This document shows positions 1 through 9,600 of a stretch of 64,000 nt of DNA, piece after piece. Within the stretch, counting starts at the first letter, position 1. Each line of letters starts with the position of its first letter. The position numbers and the translations under genes were made by a program. Source of the stretch: Takakia lepidozioides (Eukaryota; Streptophyta; Takakiopsida; Takakiales; Takakiaceae). The notes beneath the pieces were generated by a model. The model ran no database searches. It saw nothing but the letters and a program-made list of their open reading frames with translations, and was not told the origin of the DNA. The stretch spans positions 34,552,042 through 34,616,041 of the forward strand of contig CM060734.1 in NCBI GenBank assembly GCA_030704615.1, written 5' to 3'.

Positions 1-70
1 CGAAAGGGTCCCGCATACGGAGGTACGAACTTCGGACTCACTTCCGGAGGTAGTCGAAATTTTTTGATGT

Positions 71-2984
71 TCAACCAGACCTCTGTGCTGCCTCAAACTT
101 CACTTCCCTCCGCTTCCGATTCGCCTGCCTTTCATACCGTTTCCTAGCTTTGGCAATGTTGTACTTTGCGAGCTTCAACAAACGCTCGCGTTCTTCCAGT
201 ACCGCCGCTACTGCCGGTTCCTCAACGTCCTGGGCGGCCCAACTTGTCGGCACCAGAGGTGCTTTTCCATAGACCAATACGAAAGGGGAAACTCCCGTTG
301 CGGAGTGTTCTGTGTTATTATAACAGAACTCTGCCGCGTCTAAGTGTTCCATCCAGTCTAATTGGTCTGCCGACACGTAATTCCGCAAGAATTGCTTCAC
401 TACGGAATTCACTCTTTCCGTTTGGCCGTCCGTCGTAGGTCGGAAGGCGGTGCTCATCTTCAGCCTCGTCCCCATCTTCTTCCAAAGTGTCCTCCAAAAT
501 TTACTCGTAAACTTTGGATCGCGGTCCGAGACAATATCCTTCGGGACTCCATGATGCTTTAAGACGTGGGCGAAGTAAAGTCGCCCTGTCTCCTGCGCCG
601 TTGCGTCTCCTTGGTGGGGATGAAATGGCCCATTTTACTGAACCTATCCACCACCACCATGATTGCATCGAATCCTTTTGACAGCGGCATAGCAGTCATG
701 AAATCCATCGAGACGCTTTCCCAAGTCCCCTCTGGAATCGGCAAGGGTTGTAACAGCCCCGCTTGCTTTTTGTACTCGCTCCGGTTTTGTTGGCATGTGG
801 TGCATGTCTTGACATACTCCTCTGCCTCCTCCCTCAGTTTGGGCCAGAAATACTCTTTCTTCAAGAGTGCCGCAGTGCGCTTGGCTCCGCCGTGGCCCGC
901 AAGCGGGCTATCATGGCATTCTCTCAAGAGGCTATCTCTGATCCCTCCCTTTGGCACGTAGAGACGTTTTTGCTTATACCGGAGCAGTCCATTTTGCAAG
1001 TGGAACTGCGATTTAACCCCCATCCTCAAGTCCTGCATCACGGACTTCGCCAGCTCATCCTTCCGGCAAGCCTTCCGGATCTTCCTTTGGAGCGCCGTCT
1101 CGCCCTTGTACACCAACAAGAGCTGCTGCTTTCTACTTAAAGCATCGGCCACCACGTTGTCTCGTCCCGGTTTGTACTGGATATCCACGTCGAACACCGC
1201 CAAAGTATCTTGCCACCTAAGTTGTTTTGGGGACAACTTGGGCTGCGTGGCAAAATACTTCACCGTGACATTGTCCGTGAACACCTTCACTGGGTTGGAA
1301 CCAACATAGTGGCGCCAAGCTCAAGACAGTGCACCACCGCCTTCATCTCTTTCTCGTGCGTCGGCCACCGTCGCTCCACTTCATTCAGTTTCTTACTTTC
1401 GTAAGCCACTGGACGTCCATCTTGCATCAGTACACCCCCAATCGCGAAGTCCGACGCATCTGTATGAATCTCAAATGGACGATCGAACTCCGGGATTTTC
1501 AAGACTGGAGCTTCCGCCATCCGCTGCTTCAATTCAGCAAAAGCTTGGCCACAAAATGTTCCATACCCAGACTTTGGATTTACACAGAAGGTCCGACAGC
1601 GGCCCCGCGATCTTGGCGAAATTTCTCACATACTTCCGGTAATAGGAGGCGAGTCCTAGGAAGGATCGCACTCCCGGGACCGAAGTCGGAGGCTCCCAGT
1701 CCAAGATCGCCCTCACCTTTCTGTCATCCATTTTGATCCCATCCTGTGTAATCACATGCCCCAAGAACTCCACTTTCGTGACCCCGAATTCGCACTTTGA
1801 AGCTTTGGCATACAGCTTCCTTTCCCGTAACTTTTGGAACACCCTTTTGAGGTGATCCAGGTGCTCCTCCTTTGTTTTCAAGTACACCAAGATGTCGTCG
1901 ATGTACACGATCACAAAGTCATCCAACCACTCCTGAAAAGGCTGTTCATCAGCGTGCTAAATGTTGCTGGTGCATTGGTGAGCCCAAAAGGCATCACCAA
2001 GAACTCATATGAACCATACCTTGTCCTGCACGCGGTCTTCTCCTCATCTCCTTCCGCCACCCGAATTTGATGATAGCCGGAGCGCAAGTCAATCCGGCTG
2101 AAATACTTCGCTCCTGCCAACCGGTCGAAAAGGTCGTCGATCCATGGCAAAGGGTACCGGTTTTTAATAGTCACCTTATTCAAAGCCCTGTAATCGACAC
2201 ACATCCGCAGCGTCCCATCCTTCTTGTCTGCGAATAGCACCGAAGCTTCGTAAGGTGACTTACTCGGCCGGATGTACCCCTTTGACATTAGATCCTTGAG
2301 CTGAGTCTTTAGCTCGACCAACTCTCTGTGGCTCAACCAGTAGGGCGCCTTGGCAGGCGGTTCCGATCCCGGTATCACCTCAATCTTGTGGTCAACTCCT
2401 CTTCGCGGTGGCAAGCCGCTTGGTAAATCCTCCGGCATCACATCCTGGTATTTCCCCAAAATCCCCTTGATCCAATCTGGGCTCGGCTCCCCATCGCCTT
2501 CTCCCTTCACTTCTCTAATGTAAAGCAAAAACTGGGGCTCGTGTGCCTCCTCCACGGCCCACTCTCTTGCTGACAGAAGGTTTATTCGCCCTCCCACGGA
2601 TTTGGGCGTTTCCGACACTCGTAAGACCTCGCCACCATTCCCACATGGCAACGTGACTACTCTCTTGCGGCCATCTATGACCGCTCCGGATTTGCTCAAA
2701 AAGGTCATCCCCAAAATGAGATCTACTCCATCGATCTCGTAGATGGTGAAGTTCTCACGTCCCTCCCAACTCCCCAGTTGAAGAGGAACATCAAACGCCA
2801 ACCTTGTCGCCAACTGTGGTTCTCCTTTGGCAGAACGCACCTCAATAGAGGCCCCCACGTCACTTGTCGGGAGTCCCAGCTTTTGTGCCGTTGCCGGTGT
2901 CATGAAGGAGTGCGACGCTCCTGTGTCCACCAACAACGACACATTAGTTCCGGATATTATCCCATCCACGAACAATAACTGACT
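71..2984 (-). pseudogene. pol: pol of Ty3/gypsy element (protease, RT, RNase H, integrase), multiply frameshifted
   Basis: The minus strand shows in order an aspartic protease site ([10 protein letters not shown], near 2900-2950), RT fingers and palm ([31 protein letters not shown]), the catalytic YIDDILVY near 1890, an RNase H segment (FEIHTDASDFAIGGVLMQDG; KPGRDNVVADALSRK), the integrase HHCC finger region (H..H...CTTCQQNR) and the integrase core (SMDFMTAMPLSKGFDAIMVV; FRPTTDGQTERVN). Gag leads straight into protease without a stop in the 3686-1911 frame. Frame changes at about 1911 (just before YIDD), 1534, 1287 and 559 break the polyprotein. The integrase C-terminus runs to the window edge, so a chromodomain cannot be judged. 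Confidence 0.92.
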
Positions 2985-4179
2985 CCCTTTTCGTAAGGCG
3001 CCAGTTTCCTGATACAACTCACAAGAAAATTTGCCTACCTTGCAAGTCCTGGCGACCACCGCTTCCACCAAGCGACTCATGGTATCTTCCGACAGCTCCG
3101 TGGTTGCCCGAGTCATGTTCAATTGCCGGGGCTTCGTGCACTTCTTGGCCATGTGCCCGGGCTCCCCGCAATTGAAACACACTCCATCAAAGGTCGCCTT
3201 CTGTCCGCCATAAGCCGCTCCACCCGCTTTTCCTTTCGAAGCACCGGGTGCCGCCTTGATGTGTGAAGGCCCTCCCTTCGATTTCCACGTGCCATTGTCG
3301 CCGCATGGCCTATCCCACTTCTTTTCCGGTCGGAAGGAGTCACCTTCCCGCCGGGTCTTCTTGTGATTCAGCTCCGTACGGCCTTGTCTCTCACCCCTAG
3401 GGACATCCGAGAAACATTCAGCCCTCTCAATTGCCTCGTTCAAAGTCTTGGGTGGCTTCTCCTCCAACTTCCGCCTGGCCCATGGGGCCAATCCTGCCAC
3501 AAAGTTGAAGACCATTTCTGGTTCTGCCATGTCCACGACTTCGAGCAACAGCACATTGAAAGCCTGGACATACCCCCGAATGTCATCTGTTTGCTTCAAA
3601 TTCCTCATCTTGTCCCGGGCAAGCCAGGACGCGTTGAGGGGCACAAACTGTCTCTTCATCAATTCCTTGAACCCACTCCAGTTCAAGGTTTCCGGACTTG
3701 GACCTCAGTCGTGAAGGCGTTACTGCCACCATTGTTGAGCATAGCCCCTCAAATAGGTGGGAGCCACTTCCACCCGATCCTCGTCACTCAACTTGGCCGC
3801 CCGGAAGTACTGCTCTAGCTCCAAGAGCCTTCCGATTTTGGACGCCCTCGAAGGTGCCGGGTTCATTAGGCTTCACCTTAAACTTTGCCTTAGCGGGAGT
3901 GGCATTAGCCGCCTTCAACACGTCTTTCAACGTCCCGCCAAACTGCGCCAACAACCCTTCCCAAAAGGCTGCCGGCGTGGGAGGCATCTCTTGGTTTGTC
4001 GGAGCTCTCAAGGATTCCTCGAGCTCCTCGGATTCCTCCCGCTCTTGAGCGGCCTCGTTTTTGGAAACATGCATCGCTTCCTCAAACAGCCGCCTCGGTG
4101 ACACGTCGCCCCCATCGGGCTCACCAGGGTCATCATCTTTTGGGCTGTTCCGCTTTCGCTTTGGCTTGCCCGACCCCAT
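2985..4179 (-). pseudogene. gag: gag of Ty3/gypsy element (capsid and CCHC nucleocapsid), frameshifted
   Basis: The likely start is the ATG at 4179 (MGSGKPKRKR...), just inside the primer-binding site; an upstream in-frame ATG at 4233 overlaps that site. The N-terminal part is charged (DDDPGEPDGGDVS). The frame breaks at about 3784 and resumes by 3686 with a retrotransposon Gag segment containing [14 protein letters not shown] and a zinc knuckle, [14 protein letters not shown], near 3137-3182. Gag packages element RNA into cytoplasmic particles. The frameshift between the two halves makes this copy a pseudogene. Confidence 0.85.
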
Positions 4180-4220
4180 GATGAGGCCAATCCCAAGGAC
4201 GATCGCGTACTGAACTCTAA

Positions 4221-4232
4221 GCTCTGATACCA
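4221..4232 (-). other. Primer-binding site, initiator tRNA-Met type
   Basis: The minus strand reads TGGTATCAGAGC, the usual plant retrotransposon primer-binding site complementary to the 3' end of initiator tRNA-Met. It lies two bases inside the 5' LTR, as expected for priming of minus-strand DNA synthesis. Confidence 0.9.
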
Positions 4233-4234
4233 AG

Positions 4235-4965
4235 TGTCGCGCACCTCACTTCGGTAAGCTCCCCTTCAAGTCATAGTTACTCGCTTTGATGCGCGCGCCT
4301 GACTCCCAACCTGGCCGCCCGGGCCAACTTGGAGCTTCGGCTGCTCACCGGGACATAACGGTCCCCCTTCGCTTCCCACTAAACCCTCCACCTATTTGGG
4401 ACTAGGAGAATTCCCTTTGGTAGATGGCAGTCCGGAACAGCTCCCCACTCTTTGGTCGCTTTCCGGCTCGCTTGCTTACTCACTAGTTTTTGGTCACCAA
4501 CGGGCTTGCACCGTTCTCGGGGTCACTACTCCCCTTATATATACTTCTGTAGCTGTCCGCGGGGGTTTCACAACCAGCCATGCCATTTTATGGCGAACCA
4601 CCACGAAAACCCTCGACTCCCGGTGATGAGTCGCGGTGAGTCTTGGCCCACTCACCACGGCCCCTATGGACCGTGATGAGTCCCAAGACTCCCCACGACT
4701 CCCACCACGAGGTCTCCGCCCCCATGGTGAGTCCTATGCCACCCCCACTAAGTCCCGCTAAGCTACCACCACCCCTTGTGGAGCCACCCCCACCGCAACC
4801 CGGTGTGCGGGGCTCCACCTAGTGAGCGCCTCCGCCTCCTTGAGTGCCTTGGGCACTCAAGGGTGCTTCAGCCCCCCCGTACCTATCGCTGCCGCTGCCC
4901 CCACCACAGGGGCAGCCCCTCATGTGTCCCGACCCCCCCTGCCCTCAAGGCAAAGGGCCGCGACA
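4235..4965 (-). repeat. 5' LTR of the Ty3/gypsy element (731 bp)
   Basis: On the plus strand the segment starts TGTCGCGCAC and ends GGGCCGCGACA, giving 7-bp terminal inverted repeats TGTCGCG/CGCGACA with canonical TG...CA ends. Two bases and then the primer-binding site follow on the internal side. The other LTR is outside the window, so LTR divergence (insertion age) and the target duplication cannot be read. Confidence 0.85.
4534..4546 (-). promoter_or_regulatory. TATA box in the 5' LTR
   Basis: The minus strand reads AGTATATATAAGG, a strong TATA element about 300 bp from the LTR/internal junction and facing gag. This fits the U3 promoter of the retrotransposon. Activity is inferred. Confidence 0.6.
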
Positions 4966-5885
4966 CATACCATGGAAATCCGAAGGCAAGACTTGCCATG
5001 GGGAAAGGCAAGATGAGTGGTCGTAGAGTGGACTGGCTTATATGGGAACTCACTGGCCGTGTGCTAACACACTACTGGTACGCAATCCATTTGAAGACCC
5101 ACGGGTTCATAAGAAATGACAAACACGAAAAGTACATATCCAGTTCTATACTTGCGGCACGAGACATTCCTGTTGAGAGTGTTACTCTTCCCTTGGGTCC
5201 TGGTGAACCAGCCTACGTTCGCAGCAGCAACCACCCCGGCACAACATACATTGTTTATAATCCTGATTGCGATTGGGGTTGTTGCACGTGCCCATGGGCA
5301 ATGAAGGGAAACTTATGCAAGCATCAGGTCCGTGTCCTGAAGATGCTTCACCCTGACCTGCAGGATGGCCTCCTTGTGCACGCTTGTGGCACGGCGCTGG
5401 GAACCATTCATGGAGGATTACCTAACTTGCTCTTGGGCAATGGTGCCGGCGGCATCGACGAATCCAATCAGTTCATGGAAAGACATCCTCCGGACGACTT
5501 CCCCTACGATGAGGCACCTCTGGAGGTCTCAGCCTCATTGGAACAAGAATTCGCGGACATACTTCGCATTGTAGGTGATGACAAATACCTGGAGGCACAT
5601 GCCCGATCTGCTCTTCATATGTGCAGAGGGCAGCTCGTTGATATCCTGGCGAAAAGTGCGGCTGGAATGTTGCACCCTGCGGCAGCGAAGACTTTCCGTC
5701 CTCTGAACGACAACAACAACATGTCTCTGAAAAGGAGACGAGATTTCGTGGAGGCCTGGAAAACCCGGCCTAGGGTTTTGCGGAGAACCAGCAAGAGGGT
5801 GTCTGCACTTGCACCTGCAGCACATATATACTCGAAAATTTGCAAGGTTTCAGGTCGTGTAGATGTCATGAAGAAGACAATATAA
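4966..5885 (+). pseudogene. SWIM zinc-finger C-terminal part of a MULE-type transposase, split by the LTR element
   Basis: The frame is open from the LTR junction to TAA at 5883. It begins near MGKGKMSGRRVDWLIWELTG and contains a SWIM finger, C-T-C-P-W...C-K-H, within CCTCPWAMKGNLCKHQVRVL. In the MULE superfamily the SWIM domain follows the DDE core, so the catalytic half should lie left of the retrotransposon, outside the window. The C-terminus is basic (MSLKRRRDFVEAWK). The final codons run into the 66-bp tandem repeat, so the original stop is uncertain. It could also be a SWIM-only domesticated gene. Truncation by the LTR insertion is read from the abrupt start at 4966. Confidence 0.7.
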
Positions 5886-6094
5886 GTCTGCAATGCCTCG
5901 AAAACAGACAAGGTTTCACGTCGTGTAGGTGTCACGGAGAAGACAATATAAGTCTGCAATTCCTCGAAAAGAGACAAGGTTTCATGTCGTGTAGGTGTCA
6001 CGAAGAAGACAAATAAGTTTGCAATTCCTCGAAAAGAGATAAGGTGACATGTCGTGTAGGTGTCACGAAGAAGACAATATAAGTCTGCAATTTC
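5843..6094 (+). repeat. 66-bp tandem repeat, about 4 copies
   Basis: Units start at 5843, 5909, 5975 and about 6040 (one 1-bp deletion). Each contains AAGGTTTCACGTCGTGTAGG and GAAGACAATATAAGTCTGCA with a few substitutions. The unit length is divisible by three and the first unit overlaps the end of the SWIM reading frame; the TATAA within the unit supplies the stop. Confidence 0.9.
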
Positions 6095-6119
6095 TTCTGG
6101 TAGCATTGTCCCTTTCTGA

Positions 6120-6330
6120 AATACAAGTCCGCAATGGACTAATGCACAGTCTCCCAACGGACTCCTCCAGTCTCCCAACTGACTCCCACATAGTCTCCCA
6201 AGCATAGTCTCCCAACGGACTCACGCACAGTCTCCCAACAGAGTCACAGTCAACAGACTGCGAGCGCCAGTAAGCCAGTTTGCTGGTCAGTCTGCTGCCC
6301 ACTCCAAAAGTCTGCTCACCACACTTCCAC
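6120..6330 (+). repeat. Short-motif array (CAGTCTCCCAAC / GGACTC)
   Basis: CAGTCTCCCAAC-type words alternate with GGACTC and CAGACTG words about every 15-30 bases. The stretch lies just downstream of the Ulp1-type gene's 3' end and belongs to the motif enrichment that runs to about 13.5 kb. It resembles subterminal repeats of DNA transposons; that reading is inference. Confidence 0.6.
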
Positions 6331-6639
6331 CTCATCCCTGCAACTTATGCCAATCCAGCGTCCCAGTGGACTCATGGACATGGTGCCTCCCAGACTAGGT
6401 ACCAGACCCAGCAGTCCTAGCCTCGGCAGCGTACTGCTCGCACATTCAAGCTCAACAGACTCGGGTGCACAGTGCATGGAAAAATTGACACCATTGTGTC
6501 CATTGAGTTTAGTGACAACATTACAAAACATGCCAGCACCCACAGTACACAAAAATGCTCATCACCACTGGAATAGTACGCGAAAAGACTCGCATTTTTT
6601 ATTTCGGTACATAGACTTCACATGACAAGTACATCATAC
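6331..6639. other. Spacer 3' of the Ulp1-type gene, no gene recognised
   Basis: Only short overlapping frames are present. The segment probably holds the 3' UTR and polyadenylation region of the minus-strand gene ending at 6640; no clear signal was singled out. Confidence 0.4.
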
Positions 6640-9600
6640 TCATGAGAGCAGTTTCTCTACATTGTCTAACCCCCGCACGATATACTGGGCACACTGCATT
6701 CGCTGCCCAAGTGCAAACTTGAAAGTAAACCAGTCCTTCGTGAAAGGTGTTCCTCTCTCTGGCTTTGCAGTCTTGGAGACATTTGCTCTGATTTTTACCC
6801 ACTCATAAAACACTTGAATGAATGACATGACGTAAAAGCCACACTCCCAGCTGAATGGTTGTTGGGGCACATCAGGCGCGTGGAACTGAAATGCTTGGAC
6901 AATCTCATGCCACTCTGGTGAGTCCATCGAGTACCCTAAGCACTGCACATGAAGCTTCCGAATCCACCCTAGAACAAAGGGACATTTATGCAAGTCCCTG
7001 ATAGAGTTCAGGTGAGTGTAACAGCCCTTGCGGAGGTCGATGATACAAACACTCCAGTGCCCCCTGCAATGGTATCAAACAACATGGCGTCATTGCACAA
7101 TCATGATGGGCAGACTCAGCAGACCGACCACTCAGCAGACTCAATCTTCAAACCCAGTCCACTGCACTCAGAGTCAAGACGACACTGCGAAACCAGACTA
7201 TGACTCAGGAGGCAGTCTCAGCAGACTTAGAAGAGTTCTTACTCGTCCCCAATTGGCACCAAAATGAAATCGCACTCTTTCAAGTCCATGCCCAGTCGTT
7301 AAGTGCTGAGGCAACCTTTCAAGACCTCCAGAAGGCTTTCATGTTGCCCCACCCCCAATGACTTCAACACCGTCCACGTCGACGTTGGAAGAACAGCAAT
7401 AGTGTTGATGAACGCAGCCTCAACCGACTTCTCATAGAATCGACACCACAGCTCCAGGAGTCTATCTGTGCACTCCGACTCAACCTTCTGGACCGCCTTT
7501 ATGTCATCCGGCGACAGTCCGCATTCAAACCGTGGGTCCCCTTCAAAAAACATCAGCATGGAATTACCTGTCTTCACGTGCAGAGCATGTGCTTTGCCAA
7601 ACCGAGCACCCATCCTGCACAGAGCAGACCATCCTTCGGGAAGCCTCATGTACTGAACAAACTGACATCAACATGGTACCAAACACTCTACAGGCTGAAC
7701 AATTCATGAGACTGACAAGACTAACCACAACAGACAATGATGAAACCAGTAGCAGACTGACCAGCGTGCAGACTGACCACAACAGAGCGCAAAGCACTTA
7801 ACGACAAAGACAGACGAGGAGACTGAGCACAGTACTCACCTGTGTTGCTCCAGGAAATGACCCACATCTTTGTCCATGTCCAAGGCCAGCTTGCGGTTCT
7901 TGTTCATAAAGACGCCAGACTTTTTCTTCGCCGGTCTCTTGGTACTCGGACCCTCCTCGACCTCCTCAGCATGGTCCACGACAGTCCGCTTCTTGGCTTT
8001 GCCTCTCACCTGGGAAGCAGGGACAGCTGTAGGCGGGCTGGATAGAGCAGACAAACGCAGCGCTGCCGCCCTACTTCGCAACAGAGGCTGGTCAGCAGGT
8101 TTATTTACACTTGCTGGACCTGTCTTTGCAGCTTCGTGGGTTGCATGCGTAGAACTGACCCGCGCATCGAGGGGCGTGCTCACCCCCACACCTTTCTTGG
8201 CTGTCGATCCCACGTTTGCAGCATGGGCGGAAGATGTCATGTCCTCAGAAGTAGACAGTCTGCCGACGGAGGGACGAACATCCTGTGAGGATACCGAGCA
8301 AAATGTCGAATTAGTCCAATTTCACAATGTGCTAAAACATAAACAACAGTGCTGAAAGAGGAAATGGCACAACCTGCCCAAGGGGTGAGGGAGCAGACTC
8401 CATGTAATCCAGCGCTATACCAGACGGTGTCTGCGCCGCATGTGGTTCCTTGTCAGTGTGCCTGCCAGCATGTTCAGTCTGTTACTCAATGTGGGCAGTC
8501 TGCTCGGCCGCCGGTTCTTCGTCTGTGAACTGTGCAGTCTGCTGGCAACTCTGCGGTTCAGTCTCTTCCTCAATGTGGGCAATGTGCTCGGTGGCAAGTT
8601 GGTCGTCAGTCCTTCCCTCTGTGAAGTGTGTAGTGTGCTGGTCAGGCCGTGCAATCTGAACTGTGCAGTCAGAGCTGAGCTGTGCAGTCTGCCGCTCCGA
8701 GCCATCCTGGTCAGTCCTTCCATCTGTGACCTGTGCAGTCTGCTGGTTAGTCTGCGGTTCAGTCTGCTCATCAATGAAGACAGTATGCTGCCCCGCCACA
8801 CGTTGCTCGGCAGTCCTTCCATGTGTCCACTGTTCAGTGTGCTGGTCAGTCTGGTGGACAGCCGGCTGGGTGTTCGGATCTCCATGGACTTGGGAAACAT
8901 CAAGAACATGTATGGAAGACCCACCGGCAATTGCTTCCTCAGACTCTTCTGTAAGATCTATGATACGGTTTTGCGTTCCCAGATTGAGTTCGGTCATCAC
9001 GTAGGACTCATCTATGGCTTTCGCCACTGAGCGCACGAAAACCGGACTAACCTGGAAGGTCATAGAAGGCAGGCCACGGGGAGCTGGATAAGAATGCTTT
9101 ACCGGTGACCTGATGACGTTGTCAGTGAATGTGCCTGGGGGAAAAGTGGACTCGGTCAAAACACTCATACTGGCAGATCCAAAAACATGTTGTTGGGAAC
9201 TCAGCAGAAATTCATCCACAGGGTCCCGGTGAGGCCAGTGCATCCGAGTCTGTTGCACAATCCAGGGAACAGACTGGCTGTTAGTCTCCTGGATAGTCTG
9301 CTCGGCCATCTGCTGAGTAGGTTCGTCAGTGTGCTGCACAGTCTGCTGAGGGGCAATCTGCTGGCTGGATTTGTCAGTCTGTTGTACAGTTTGCTGAGGG
9401 GCAGTCTGGTGGCCATGTTCGCTGGTCTGCTGCACAGTCGGATGAGGGGCAGTCTGTTGGCCGGTCTGTTCTCCGGTCTGCTGCAAAGTCTGCAAAGTTT
9501 GCTGCCCGCTCAGTACTGTTTGCACATACTGAGTATGTGTGTGCGGGGCAGTCTACTGGGAGTGATCCGGCCTATTACCCGGGACGGTCTGGTGCACATG

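Larger units (their letters stand above)
1..4965 (-). mobile_element. Ty3/gypsy LTR retrotransposon, decayed, 3' part cut by window edge
   Basis: The element reads right to left: 5' LTR (4235-4965), primer-binding site (4221-4232), gag (from about 4179), then pol in the order protease, reverse transcriptase, RNase H, integrase. Protease before RT and integrase after RNase H is the Ty3/gypsy order. The 3' LTR would lie left of position 1. The coding region is broken by several frameshifts (near 3690-3780, 1911, 1534, 1287 and 559), so this copy cannot make a full polyprotein unless the assembly contains errors. It sits inside a SWIM/MULE-type gene whose right part resumes at 4966. Confidence 0.93.
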
